A stretch of 64,000 nt of DNA from CAYJBH01 sp964368625 (GCA_964368625.1 CAYJBH010000009.1:28535-92534), one strand, 5' to 3'. Shown: positions 50,191 through 58,913, counted from the stretch's first letter. Notes: generated by a model from the letters alone, not told the origin. Program-made: numbers and translations.

Positions 50191-50711
50191 TAATCAAGTT
50201 CCGGAATTAATATACCGTAGCCGCCATCCTTTCGGCGATAACAAAGCTCTATAGAACCGGTATCTCCATTCATAAACATATAAAAGGAATGGCCAAGTAG
50301 ATTCATTTCAAGAATTGCCTCTTCTACAGTACAGGGCTTTACCGGGAAACGCTTCTCCCTTATTACATCAAAATCTTCCTGTTCATGTTCCTCGATGCTA
50401 TAATCATCAAAGGCTTTTGCATGAAGCTTTTGCTCAAGATGCTTTTTATGTTTTATTATCTGGGTTGTAATTACATCAAAAACCGCATCAACGGCATTTT
50501 CCATACGTGCGGCTGAGCGCTCAGCTCTAACCACAAAGCTACCATCCTTTATAGTTACTTCGACCGTTTGAGCCGACTTATCAACCGTTACAGTTACGTG
50601 TGCAATGGCGTTGCTAGAAAAAAACTTATCTAACTTAGCTGCCCTTTTTTCTGCTTTTTCGCAAAAAACTTCTTTAAGGTCTACTCGTCTTCCGGCAAAA
50701 TCCATCTTCAT
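50190..50711 (-). CDS. hpf: Ribosome hibernation-promoting factor, long form
   Basis: A 173-residue long HPF. The N-terminal domain (about 1-100; MKMDFAGRRVDLKEVFCEKA, then a basic HVTVTVDKSAQTVEVTI) blocks the decoding centre. The C-terminal domain (about 115-173; VIREKRFPVKPCTVEEAILE, MNLLGHSFYMFMNGDTG) dimerises to form 100S ribosomes. Full length for Firmicutes. First gene of a two-gene unit with the rRNA methyltransferase. Confidence 0.95.
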   Translation of the reverse strand: MKMDFAGRRVDLKEVFCEKAEKRAAKLDKFFSSNAIAHVTVTVDKSAQTVEVTIKDGSFVVRAERSAARMENAVDAVFDVITTQIIKHKKHLEQKLHAKAFDDYSIEEHEQEDFDVIREKRFPVKPCTVEEAILEMNLLGHSFYMFMNGDTGSIELCYRRKDGGYGILIPELD

Positions 50712-50902
50712 AATGTTCCGTTCCTTTCTTTGCTGTTATAGTAAGAACCGTTTACCCTATAGTAACCAATTCTTTAGCAAAAACATATATAATCGTTAAC
50801 CAGTATGTATTTTGTTTAAAGGAGAGACTACTAATGGGTGTACAACACAGATTATGTTGTAATATAATCATATCACAAAGTTATAATTTTGCAATAGATT
50901 TA

Positions 50903-52054
50903 TCAAATTTTTTGTAGAGAATTATAAACAATCTCACCCTTAACAAATGTCATTTTACATCTGCCTTCTAAAGAGAGGGGGTCGCCTTCGTATACTGCGA
51001 GATCTGCATATTTTCCGGCGGCAATACTTCCTATTTTTTTCTCTAAACCAAGTATTTCGGCTGGGGTAGCGGTTATTGCCCTTATTGCTGTATCTCGAGA
51101 TAATCCCTCTTTAACCGCAAGGCCGGCCATCATTGGAAGATACTGTATAGGAATTACCGGATGGTCGGTGCATATAGCAAAGTTAACACCATGTTTTTCT
51201 AAAATGCCAGCAGCCTTGGTGGTTAGATTACGAAGCTCGGGTTTCGATCTTTCGGTCATTATCGGACCAATTATCATTTTAACACCCATTTTAGCAAGGC
51301 TTTCTGCAACCATATATCCCTCTGTCGCATGAACAACCGTTAGATCGAGGTTAAACTCACGGGCAATTCTTATTGCGGTAAATATATCGTCTGTTCTATG
51401 TGCGTGAATATGTGTTGCAAGCTCTCCCTTTGCTACCGGTAACAGAGCTATACCCTTAGGATTATGACCTTCTTTATTGCCCTTATCATAGCATAATGCA
51501 TCATACAATGCATTGCGAATCAAGGAAACTGTGCCCATTCTGGTTTCAGGCATCTTTTTTTGGCTGTGGTAACAACCCTTTGGATTCTCACCCAAGGCCA
51601 TCTTCATAGCTATCGGCTCAGAAATAACCATCTCATCCACATAACTACCAAAACAGTGTATACAGGTTAATGTTCCACCAATTGGGTTTGCACTTCCAGG
51701 TCCTGTAACCACCGATGTTACTCCGGCCTCAATTGCCTCGGTAAAACATCTATCCTGAGGGTTAATTCCATCGATTCCTCTGAGATGAGCCGTAATAGGA
51801 TCAGTCTCCTCGTTGCCATCAGCACCCTCAAATCTTAAGCCATCCTCCCACATACCTATGTGGCAGTGTGCATCAATAAATCCTGGATAAATGGTTAGCC
51901 CCTCAAGATCGATGATTTTTTTTCCACTAAAAGAGGGGCAGTTTTCCATCCCGCCTACGGCAAGTATGTTCTGCCCCTTGATATGTATAAATCCCTTGTC
52001 GTAGCTACCATCTGTAACGGTATGAATCCGACCGTTAACTATTAGCTTTTCCAA
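50903..52054 (-). CDS. Amidohydrolase-superfamily protein
   Basis: A 383-residue metal-dependent hydrolase of the imidazolonepropionase-like class. The first metal site is GFIDAHCHIGMW (about 58-69), further ligands are in ATHIHAHRTDD and VVHATEGY, and the catalytic Asp is in ICTDHPVIP. The C terminus carries the usual KIGSIAAGKYADLAVYEGDPL. Substrate unknown; common in Clostridia. It follows divIC in the same direction (28-bp gap). Confidence 0.9.
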   Translation of the reverse strand: MEKLIVNGRIHTVTDGSYDKGFIHIKGQNILAVGGMENCPSFSGKKIIDLEGLTIYPGFIDAHCHIGMWEDGLRFEGADGNEETDPITAHLRGIDGINPQDRCFTEAIEAGVTSVVTGPGSANPIGGTLTCIHCFGSYVDEMVISEPIAMKMALGENPKGCYHSQKKMPETRMGTVSLIRNALYDALCYDKGNKEGHNPKGIALLPVAKGELATHIHAHRTDDIFTAIRIAREFNLDLTVVHATEGYMVAESLAKMGVKMIIGPIMTERSKPELRNLTTKAAGILEKHGVNFAICTDHPVIPIQYLPMMAGLAVKEGLSRDTAIRAITATPAEILGLEKKIGSIAAGKYADLAVYEGDPLSLEGRCKMTFVKGEIVYNSLQKI

Positions 52055-52082
52055 TTACTTTTCCTTTCAAAATAAATAACTA

Positions 52083-52388
52083 CTATTGATTAGCGTTGAT
52101 ATCCATAAATACCCGCTCGTCTCCTGAAATATAGCCAAGTTGCTCCCTTGCAATACGTTCCATATATTCATCGTTAGTCTCGGCAGTAGATATTCGCTCA
52201 AGCTCGTTTATCTCGCTTAGGGTGAGCTGAATTTCGGACTCTATTTGTGCTACATCGTCTTTTGTTTGACTTAGTTTTATCTGGGTATCTATCAGCATGA
52301 AAATTAAATAAGCCGCAAAAAAACATATGGCAAGTCTTAATATAAGACTTCCCTTTCTCCTTTTTTGAGAGGTTATCGTTCTTGCCAA
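52083..52388 (-). CDS. divIC: Septum formation initiator DivIC (FtsB-like)
   Basis: A 101-residue bitopic division protein: a basic N terminus (SQKRRKGS), one membrane helix (about 16-34), then a coiled coil (TQIKLSQTKDDVAQIESEI) and IAREQLGYISGDERVFMD, the DivIC/FtsB end. It stabilises the divisome with FtsL and DivIB. It starts at a TTG (52386-52388) and overlaps the yabQ frame by 191 bp. The yabP-yabQ-divIC order is that of B. subtilis. Confidence 0.9.
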   Translation of the reverse strand: MARTITSQKRRKGSLILRLAICFFAAYLIFMLIDTQIKLSQTKDDVAQIESEIQLTLSEINELERISTAETNDEYMERIAREQLGYISGDERVFMDINANQ

Positions 52389-52890
52389 ACTTATTATGTT
52401 CCTCTTTTGAAAATTGGTTAGTTATATCAGAATTATACAACATTTTATACTTGTTATGCAACTGTTTTTTTTGTTTTTTTTGTGAATTTTCTATTTTCTT
52501 TTGTATTAAATGTAGCTTGTTTTTAGTTAATGTAACTATATATAGTATGCCGTTCTTAGCTATGCCAACAGGAACCACTACCTGTCGTTTTAAAACTTTT
52601 TCCTTTATGAACAATGGTTTTAGTATAGTCTCGCGATAAAACAATAAACCAAGACCGATAAATAGCAAAATGTACCATCTTAAAACGGCAGAAAAGCTAT
52701 ATGTAACGGCATAGCTATAGCATAAAAGTGCTGCAAGGGGTGCAAAAAAAATATCCCTTATCGGTGTTGCTTTTTTTGAATTACCGGTTACAAACCTTAG
52801 TACATGGTATATTACACCGAGTAGTATACCGGCACCCAGTGAACCAATACAGTCGGCAAATACGGTATTAAAAGTTTGGGTCTCAATCAT
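52198..52890 (-). CDS. yabQ: Spore cortex biosynthesis protein YabQ
   Basis: A 230-residue predicted membrane protein. The start FNTVFADCIGSLGAGILLGV and RDIFFAPLAALLCYSYAVTY belong to YabQ, needed for cortex synthesis in the forespore outer membrane. After about residue 165 the sequence turns very Lys/Asn-rich (ENSQKKQKKQLHNKYKM) and its last 64 codons overlap divIC in another frame. That tail looks non-conserved. A normal YabQ would end near the divIC start, so a lost stop or a frameshift is possible. Its start overlaps the yabP stop (ATGA). Confidence 0.85.
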   Translation of the reverse strand: MIETQTFNTVFADCIGSLGAGILLGVIYHVLRFVTGNSKKATPIRDIFFAPLAALLCYSYAVTYSFSAVLRWYILLFIGLGLLFYRETILKPLFIKEKVLKRQVVVPVGIAKNGILYIVTLTKNKLHLIQKKIENSQKKQKKQLHNKYKMLYNSDITNQFSKEEHNKFGKNDNLSKKEKGKSYIKTCHMFFCGLFNFHADRYPDKTKSNKRRCSTNRVRNSAHPKRDKRA

Positions 52891-53183
52891 CTTAGCATTC
52901 GCTTTATAAAGCCTTCGGTTTTTGCAGTTTTATATTCTATATATAATATACTTCCAAAAACCTTTACCGACCCGTTTTCAACCGAAAGTGACGATATTGA
53001 AAGTTTACTACCACCTATAATCGCACGGCCAACCGGTGTTTCAAATATAACTTCATTTTCGTTATACCCAACAATCTCGGTTATTCCCTCGCAGGAAAGT
53101 TCGCTTCGATTTAGCATGGTTATTTTGTGTGGCGGTCTATTATCTGTGCTTGCTGAAACGGTGTGTGTTGTTACACTGTTCAT
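52887..53183 (-). CDS. yabP: Sporulation protein YabP
   Basis: A 98-residue protein of the YabP/YqfC family, full length: RPPHKITMLNRSELSCEGIT, TPVGRAIIGGSKLSISSLS, and a C-terminal YIEYKTAKTEGFIKRML. It is required for cortex formation in B. subtilis, where it is transcribed by sigma-E. It is coupled to yabQ (ATGA). Together they show that the host sporulates. Confidence 0.93.
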   Translation of the reverse strand: MNSVTTHTVSASTDNRPPHKITMLNRSELSCEGITEIVGYNENEVIFETPVGRAIIGGSKLSISSLSVENGSVKVFGSILYIEYKTAKTEGFIKRMLR

Positions 53184-53219
53184 ACCAGTTCCTTTCCGTT
53201 ACTTAATACCTTTATATAA

Positions 53220-53248
53220 TATTTATGCAACAAACAAGTAAATATGAC
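53220..53248 (-). promoter_or_regulatory. Possible sigma-E promoter of yabP
   Basis: On the minus strand GTCATATT (53241-53248) fits the sigma-E -35 pattern GKMATATT exactly, and CATAAATA (53220-53227) is a partial match to CATACAnT, with a 13-bp spacer. Expected from yabP regulation in Bacillus; the -10 is imperfect. Confidence 0.4.
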
Positions 53249-53470
53249 GACATAGCTGCAATTGTAATATTAAATAAATACCATATCGCCGTTATTAAGA
53301 AAACAGATATAAGGTATAGAAATGATAGTGATTTTTAACAAATGTAGACAATTAGTGAATTCTTTTTTATGCCAATAGACAGCAAAAGCAAATAAACAAG
53401 CTTTTTTAGTTGCTTTTTTATCTATGTTGTCATATAATAATACTATATATACTAATTGATGGTGAAATAA

Positions 53471-54436
53471 ATGATTACAACGCTTGGAGAGTTACTAATA
53501 GACTACACAGATGCAGGAACATCACCAACCGGCATGAAGCTATTTGAGCAAAATGCAGGAGGTGCAGTTGCGAATGTTGCGGTTGCAGTTCGTAAATTAG
53601 GGTATCCTGCTGCCTTTATTGGTAAAGTAGGAAAGGACATGCAGGGAGAGTTTTTAATAAAAGCTCTTGCCGAAACCGGGGTCGATATAACCGGAATTGT
53701 TGCCGATGATAAGGTGTTTACAACCCTTGCTTTTGTTGCCCTATCACAGGATGGAGAGAGAAGCTTTTCCTTTTGTCGAAAACCAGGTGCAGATACTACA
53801 TTGCAGCTGTTTGAGGTAAACGAGAACACTATAAAGAACAGCTGTGTTTTAGCAGTAGGTTCGCTTTCTCTTACTGCTGAACCGGCTCGTAGTACCACAC
53901 GTCATGCAATTAATTTTGCTAGGGGAAACGGGGTTATAGTTGCCTATGATCCAAACTATCGAGCTTCACTTTGGACAAACGAGGAGACGGCAGTTGAACA
54001 GATGAAAAGTTTGCTACCACTTGTTGATGTTATGAAGCTATCAGATGAGGAGATAACTCTGATCTGCGATGCACAAACGCCGGAAGAGGCTGCAGAAACT
54101 TTGCTTGCCGAGGGGATTAAGGTGGTTTGTGTAACTCTTGGAAAAAAGGGTGCTTTTGTAGCAACCCGAGAAGGGTCTTGTTACGTACCGGGTATTGACA
54201 TACCATCGAAAGATACAACCGGTGCAGGAGATGCATTTTGGGGTGGTTTTTTGTATAGCTTAGTAAAAAGTGGATCTAACCCGGAAGCTGTAACCACCGA
54301 AGATGCTGCAGGTTTTGCATATTTTGGAAATGCTGTGGCAACAATGTGTGTACAAAAGAGGGGCGGGATTCCGGCGATGCCTTGCCTATCAGAGGTAGAA
54401 GATTTATTGAAAAAATATCCATACGTTAAAAAATAA
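53471..54436 (+). CDS. PfkB-family fructokinase
   Basis: A 321-residue ribokinase-fold sugar kinase. The N terminus reads ITTLGELLIDYTDAGTSP, the first PfkB signature is near GGAVANVAVAVRKLGYPAAF, and the second is DTTGAGDAFWGG (Asp base, about 247). The overall pattern is that of ScrK-type ATP-dependent fructokinases. No sucrose or fructose transporter is adjacent. It is 16 bp upstream of a response-regulator GGDEF gene and likely co-transcribed. Confidence 0.9.
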   Translation: MITTLGELLIDYTDAGTSPTGMKLFEQNAGGAVANVAVAVRKLGYPAAFIGKVGKDMQGEFLIKALAETGVDITGIVADDKVFTTLAFVALSQDGERSFSFCRKPGADTTLQLFEVNENTIKNSCVLAVGSLSLTAEPARSTTRHAINFARGNGVIVAYDPNYRASLWTNEETAVEQMKSLLPLVDVMKLSDEEITLICDAQTPEEAAETLLAEGIKVVCVTLGKKGAFVATREGSCYVPGIDIPSKDTTGAGDAFWGGFLYSLVKSGSNPEAVTTEDAAGFAYFGNAVATMCVQKRGGIPAMPCLSEVEDLLKKYPYVKK

Positions 54437-54452
54437 ATAAAGGGACATCATT

Positions 54453-56192
54453 GTGAATGAAGTATTAATAGTTGATGATAGCATAATGAACCGTGCGGCA
54501 CTGGGCGAAATCTTAAAGGATGAGTTTAAGGTGATAACGGCCGGAAGTGGTAAGGAAATGTTTGGCATCCTAGAAGAGCATTCACCGCAACTAATACTTT
54601 TAGATGTTATAATGCCTGAGCTTGACGGATTCGAAATTATATCAAAGCTAAAGGTGAGCGAGGAATATAATAAAATCCCTGTTATATTTATTACAGGATT
54701 AAACGATTCTTCTAGCGAGGCAAAAGGTTTTGCTCTTGGAGCAATAGACTATATAACTAAGCCTTTTAAACCTGATGTTGTTAGGGCGAGGGTGCGTTCA
54801 TATGTTCGGCTGTATGAGTTTATTCATCAAGCCGAGATGCTGGGTCAACATGATGGGCTTACCGGCCTTTATAATAAAAAAATGACGGAAGAGCAGATAA
54901 AGAAACAACTTAATGCAGAACCGCCAATTAAGTGCGGTGCATTAATGATTATCGATGTGGATAACTTTAAGGGCATTAACGATACTTTTGGACACCTTTA
55001 CGGGGATGCTGTAATTACCCAACTTGGTAGTTCGCTACGATCTATATTTCAAAAAAGTGATATTCTGGGTCGAGTTGGAGGAGATGAATTTTTTGCATTT
55101 ATGCGAAACTACAACGATATAAGTGTTGTTGAGCAAAAAGCAAAGGAGCTTTGTGCTGAGTTTTGCAAATGCTATGAACAGGGGGATGCCAAGGTTAACA
55201 TATCTGCTAGCGTAGGTATTGCCACAACCGACCACTCGACTGTTTACGAGGATATATATAAATATGCAGATATTGCTTTATATAAGACAAAGTCGGATGG
55301 CAAGAATGGCTATAATATATATGCTGGTGAAGATAGCATTAGCTATAAATCAACCAGAACCGAGATAGAGAACACAAAGGTTAATCGTGCTGAATCCGTA
55401 GAGAGTATTGTTGATTTTAGTAACACAATTAAGGAATATATTTTTAATTTAATAGAGAGCAACAAGGTATCGGAATACACCATACAGTCGGTTCTTCAGA
55501 TGATGACCGAGAAGTTTAAGCTTGATAAGGCGATCGTAGTAAAGCTTTGTTATGAGGAAACAGGCGTAAAATGTATTTATAACAGAATAAGCTCAGACCC
55601 AACTGACACTCCTATTGTTGCTGAGCTTTCATTTTCGGCCGTTACCCTACTTCACAACAGCTTTATAGATGAAAAGTTGGTGCTTTCACAGGCCGGAGAG
55701 CACACCCATATATACACTCCTGATCAAGATGAAAACAAAAACATAGCGATATTCCCGTTAACAAACAAGAAGGTATTGCTGGGATATATTGTTTTTGAAA
55801 GAGCAGCAGAGGATGGCGCAGTTTTTCAAAAGGTATCGAGAGAGGTGGTGGATAGCTGCCAACAGTTATCCAGTATAATAATTAACCAGTTTTTAATAGA
55901 CAACATAACTGAGGAAAAATCTAACATAGAAAATATAATTGACGCTATTGATGATCCGATATATGTTGCGAAACCTGAGGTTAAAAAGCCATTGTTCCTA
56001 AATGAGGCCGCAAAAAAAGCAGAAATTACCTTTCACGGTAAAAACTGCTTTGCGCCGGACAGTAGCTGCGAAGATTGCCTGCTAAAGGCTGCAATAGCCA
56101 ATGGTGGCAACAGTGAAAAGAATGGTTACAGCTGCAATGAAATCCGATGGTCGAATGGTGCGTTAGCATATGTTATAAGAAAAAAATCATAA
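54453..56192 (+). CDS. Response-regulator diguanylate cyclase with GAF-like and Cys-bearing PAS-like C terminus
   Basis: A 579-residue soluble protein. The receiver domain (1-120) has LIVDDSIMNR and LILLDVIMPELDG (phosphoacceptor Asp). The GGDEF domain (about 135-290) has an intact RVGGDEFFAF and so should make c-di-GMP. A 175-residue GAF-like domain follows. The last 95 residues resemble a PAS fold with IIDAIDDPIYV and a cysteine set CFAPDSSCEDC that could bind a metal or disulfide. No kinase partner adjoins. Translation starts at GTG, 16 bp after fructokinase. Confidence 0.92.
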   Translation: MNEVLIVDDSIMNRAALGEILKDEFKVITAGSGKEMFGILEEHSPQLILLDVIMPELDGFEIISKLKVSEEYNKIPVIFITGLNDSSSEAKGFALGAIDYITKPFKPDVVRARVRSYVRLYEFIHQAEMLGQHDGLTGLYNKKMTEEQIKKQLNAEPPIKCGALMIIDVDNFKGINDTFGHLYGDAVITQLGSSLRSIFQKSDILGRVGGDEFFAFMRNYNDISVVEQKAKELCAEFCKCYEQGDAKVNISASVGIATTDHSTVYEDIYKYADIALYKTKSDGKNGYNIYAGEDSISYKSTRTEIENTKVNRAESVESIVDFSNTIKEYIFNLIESNKVSEYTIQSVLQMMTEKFKLDKAIVVKLCYEETGVKCIYNRISSDPTDTPIVAELSFSAVTLLHNSFIDEKLVLSQAGEHTHIYTPDQDENKNIAIFPLTNKKVLLGYIVFERAAEDGAVFQKVSREVVDSCQQLSSIIINQFLIDNITEEKSNIENIIDAIDDPIYVAKPEVKKPLFLNEAAKKAEITFHGKNCFAPDSSCEDCLLKAAIANGGNSEKNGYSCNEIRWSNGALAYVIRKKS

Positions 56193-56215
56193 TACGACAA
56201 CGCAATTATTTAGTT

Positions 56216-57205
56216 TTACTTTAAAATCTCTTCTATCGCCGATAGTTCTTTTTCGGTGAGGGAGAGGTTTTCTACTATCTTAACATTTTCCTCTATCTGA
56301 GAGGGGCGACTAGCACCAATGATAACAGAACTTACAGTCTCATTCCTTAAACACCAAACAAGGGCGAGCTGTGATAGACTCTGTCCTCTTGCCGATGCAA
56401 TTTCGTCAAGTTTTTTTGCCCTCTCTATTTTTTCTTCGGTAACCTTATCGGCAGAAAGAAATACGCTTTTAGAGGCAGCACGGCTGTCTGACGGTATGCC
56501 ATTAAAGTATTTGTTGGTTAACATTCCTTGAGCAAGCGAGGAAAATGTGATAGCCCCCATACCTTCATCTGCAAGAGCATCGAAAAGTCCGGTCGTTTCA
56601 CAGTCCCTATTAAACATGGAGTATGATGGCTGATGGATAAGACAATGAACCCCCATCTCTTTTAGTATGGAGCTGGCCTTTATTGTATCTTCAGCGCTAT
56701 AGTTTGAAATTCCAACATAAAGTGTTTTTCCCTGACGAACAAGGTGTGCCAAAGCGTCCATGCTTTCTTCGAGAGGTGTATCTGAGTCGGGACGATGATG
56801 ATAAAATATATCAAAATACTGAAGCCCGGTTCTCTTTAAACTCTGGTCGCAGGAGGCAACTATGCTTTTTTTAGATCCCCATTCCCCATAAGGTCCGGGC
56901 CACATATAGTATCCGGCTTTATCAGAAACTATAATCTCATCTCTATAAGGCTTTAAATCCTTAGCGAAAACTTTACCGAAGCACTCTTCAGCACTGCCGG
57001 GAGGAGGGCCATAGTTATTTGCAATATCAAAATGTGTAATACCTAAATCAAATGAGGTTAAAAGCATATCTCTTGCGGTTTCAAATGAAGCGGTATAACC
57101 AAAGTTGTGCCATAGGCCAAGTGAAAGAATTGGCAACTTTAAACCGCTTTTGCCTACACGGCGGTATTCCATTTTGTCGTACCTTAGATCATTAGCGACA
57201 TACAT
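56216..57205 (-). CDS. Aldo/keto reductase (YghZ-like)
   Basis: A 329-residue TIM-barrel NADPH-dependent reductase: MEYRRVGKSGLKLPILSLGL, DIANNYGPPPGSAEECFG and the catalytic Asp-Tyr-Lys-His set (Lys in VSDKAGYYMW, His in YHHRPDSDTP). It is the L-glyceraldehyde-3-phosphate reductase / YghZ subfamily, with cofactor-binding ASRPSQIEENVK near the end. The open frame begins seven codons earlier at TTG 57226, which coincides with the GGAG ribosome binding site; the ATG at 57205 is the likelier start. Reduces toxic aldehydes. Confidence 0.9.
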   Translation of the reverse strand: MYVANDLRYDKMEYRRVGKSGLKLPILSLGLWHNFGYTASFETARDMLLTSFDLGITHFDIANNYGPPPGSAEECFGKVFAKDLKPYRDEIIVSDKAGYYMWPGPYGEWGSKKSIVASCDQSLKRTGLQYFDIFYHHRPDSDTPLEESMDALAHLVRQGKTLYVGISNYSAEDTIKASSILKEMGVHCLIHQPSYSMFNRDCETTGLFDALADEGMGAITFSSLAQGMLTNKYFNGIPSDSRAASKSVFLSADKVTEEKIERAKKLDEIASARGQSLSQLALVWCLRNETVSSVIIGASRPSQIEENVKIVENLSLTEKELSAIEEILK

Positions 57206-57305
57206 AACGTTTTCAGCTCCTTTCAAGCATTAGTAATATATTATCAATAGTATAGTATTAAAATATACTATTGTCAATGATGTAACACATAACTGGTATG
57301 TAAAT

Positions 57306-57360
57306 AAAAACCGGCAGAATAATGCGGAATTAACACTTTTTGCATTTTCTGCCGGTTTTT
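57306..57360. terminator. Intrinsic terminator of the rbr-dfx operon
   Basis: AAAAACCGGCAGAA and TTCTGCCGGTTTTT form a 14-bp perfect stem with a 27-nt loop and A/T runs on both sides. It lies 15 bp after the desulfoferrodoxin stop. Confidence 0.88.
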
Positions 57361-57374
57361 ATATTATTGATTAA

Positions 57375-57755
57375 TTAGATATCAGTTTTCCAAAGGCCGT
57401 GTAGGTTGCAGTAACCATAAACAGCTATAGGAGCGTCGTTTACTAATTTAAAGCTTGCAGTTGGTGTTTTTCCGGCACCAATCTTTTTGCGTTGACCTCC
57501 ATTCTCCGTTTCAAGATAGATGAAATCAATGTAATGATTCTCTTCAGATGGATGTGTAACACTGCCTACGTCAACCGATACGCAGTCGGCTTCAACCTTA
57601 ACTACCGGAATGTGCTTTTCTCCGGCCGCATCAACGGTATTGGGGATAAGCTCAACCATGGTTTCGCCACAGCACTTTATCGGAACACCTTTGTTATCAA
57701 CCATGCCAATTAGGTTCTTACAATGTTTACATAGAAAAAATTTTTGAGTAGCCAT
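57375..57755 (-). CDS. dfx: Desulfoferrodoxin (superoxide reductase)
   Basis: A 126-residue class II superoxide reductase. The desulforedoxin-type centre (CKHCKNLIG ... CCGETM; four Cys) lies in the first 30 residues. The Fe(His)4Cys site follows with His in EKHIPVV, THPSEENHY and a Cys/His in GYCNLHGLWK. It reduces superoxide to peroxide without forming oxygen, suiting an anaerobe. It ends a two-gene unit with rubrerythrin (21-bp gap). Confidence 0.95.
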   Translation of the reverse strand: MATQKFFLCKHCKNLIGMVDNKGVPIKCCGETMVELIPNTVDAAGEKHIPVVKVEADCVSVDVGSVTHPSEENHYIDFIYLETENGGQRKKIGAGKTPTASFKLVNDAPIAVYGYCNLHGLWKTDI

Positions 57756-57776
57756 TTTTAGCCTCCATAAAATATA

Positions 57777-58316
57777 CTAATAATTCTTAGCATTTACCTC
57801 GAAATATGCCTTAGGGTGAGCACATACAGGACATAAATCAGGAGCGGAGCTTGCACTATGAAGATGTCCGCAGTTGGCACATTTCCAAACAACCTCGCCA
57901 TCCTTAACAAAAACCTTCTCTTCCTCAATGTTTGAAAGAAGCTTGCGATAACGCTCTTCATGTTCCTTTTCTACTTTGCCCACGCCTTCAAAAAGCTTGG
58001 CGATGTTGTCGAATCCTTCGGCCTTTGCCTCCTCAGCCATTCTTTTATACATTTCAGTCCACTCGTCGTGTTCACCGTTTGCAGCGTCGTTGAGATTTGC
58101 AGGAGTTTTGGGCATACCATCATGCAGCAACTTAAACCATAGCTTTGCATGTTCCATCTCGTTCTTTGCGGTTTCTTCAAAGATAGCTGCCATCTGAACA
58201 TAACCATCTTTTTTTGCCTGGCTAGCATAGTAGGTGTATTTGTTGCGAGCCATGCTCTCTCCAGCAAATGCCTCCATTAGGTTTGCCTGTGTCTTTGTTC
58301 CCTCTAAACTCTTCAT
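57777..58316 (-). CDS. rbr: Rubrerythrin
   Basis: A 179-residue peroxidase. The N-terminal ferritin-like four-helix bundle has the diiron-ligand glutamates (EAFAGESMARNKY; EETAKNEMEHAKLW; EKEHEERYRKLL), and the C-terminal rubredoxin domain has CANCGHLH and CPVCAHPKAYFEV. Removes hydrogen peroxide using NADH via rubredoxin. It is divergent from perR, with a PerR-type palindrome on its promoter. Confidence 0.95.
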   Translation of the reverse strand: MKSLEGTKTQANLMEAFAGESMARNKYTYYASQAKKDGYVQMAAIFEETAKNEMEHAKLWFKLLHDGMPKTPANLNDAANGEHDEWTEMYKRMAEEAKAEGFDNIAKLFEGVGKVEKEHEERYRKLLSNIEEEKVFVKDGEVVWKCANCGHLHSASSAPDLCPVCAHPKAYFEVNAKNY

Positions 58317-58359
58317 TTTAATCCCTTTCTTTTAGTTTATTCAGTACATCTCAAATTAT

Positions 58360-58374
58360 TGAGAATTATTACTG
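58360..58374. promoter_or_regulatory. PerR-type box upstream of rbr
   Basis: On the minus strand CAGTAAT-A-ATTCTCA, a 7-1-7 element related to the PerR consensus TTATAAT-N-ATTATAA. It shares AGTAAT-N-ATT with the box before perR. It lies between the -10 element and the start codon. Confidence 0.5.
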
Positions 58375-58382
58375 ATAAGATA

Positions 58383-58410
58383 ATTATATCACCTAAACTT
58401 AGCTTGTCAA
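58383..58410 (-). promoter_or_regulatory. Promoter of rbr-dfx
   Basis: On the minus strand TTGACA (58405-58410) and TATAAT (58383-58388), with a 16-bp spacer. Confidence 0.8.
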
Positions 58411-58463
58411 TACATTAAATAAAAAAATAATAGCTATAATTTTGTTTAAAATAGCAAACATGC

Positions 58464-58492
58464 TTGACAAATGTAACAATATAATGTATTAT
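58464..58492 (+). promoter_or_regulatory. Promoter of perR
   Basis: TTGACA (58464-58469) and TATTAT (58487-58492) with a 17-bp spacer; transcription would begin at the edge of the PerR box. Confidence 0.75.
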
Positions 58493-58499
58493 TTAATTA

Positions 58500-58514
58500 T
58501 AGTAATGATTACTG
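58500..58514. promoter_or_regulatory. PerR box at the perR promoter
   Basis: TAGTAAT-G-ATTACTG is a near-perfect 7-1-7 palindrome over the transcription start of perR, as expected for autorepression. Confidence 0.7.
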
Positions 58515-58528
58515 TTATTGGAACGATT

Positions 58529-58900
58529 ATGAGAAATACTAAACAAAAAGAAGCAATACTTGCAGCGGTTAACAGCATAAAAACCCACCCAACGGCAGAT
58601 GAGATATATTCCTCTTTAAAGCAGGAACATTCTAAGCTCAGCTTGGGAACAGTTTACCGAAATTTAAATACCTTTTCTGAGAATGGAAAGATACGCAAGA
58701 TACCAATTCCCGGGTTTGGCGATAGATTTGATTTTAACATTACCGATCATGAACATTTTAGCTGTAGTGAGTGTGGGCGGGTTTTTGATGTACACCTGTC
58801 GACACCTATAGAAGAAATAGTCTCAAAGGACGGAATTGCTATATCGGGGTACAACCTTATGCTATACGGTGTATGCAAAGAATGTCGTAAATTGAATTAG
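58529..58900 (+). CDS. perR: Peroxide-responsive repressor PerR (Fur family)
   Basis: A 123-residue metalloregulator from MRNTKQKEAILAAV. His in THPTADEIY, then RFDFN, DHEHF and VFDVH correspond to the PerR regulatory metal ligands (His37, Asp85, His91, His93, Asp104 in B. subtilis). The two CxxC zinc pairs are CSEC and CKEC. The open frame extends 29 codons upstream (58442), but that stretch covers the promoter and operator, so the ATG at 58529 is the start. It represses the divergent rbr-dfx genes and itself. Confidence 0.93.
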   Translation: MRNTKQKEAILAAVNSIKTHPTADEIYSSLKQEHSKLSLGTVYRNLNTFSENGKIRKIPIPGFGDRFDFNITDHEHFSCSECGRVFDVHLSTPIEEIVSKDGIAISGYNLMLYGVCKECRKLN

Positions 58901-58913
58901 GGTATCTATTGCT

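Noticed and set aside
58442..58528. 29-codon N-terminal extension of PerR
   Set aside because: Covers the promoter and operator and is not PerR-like.
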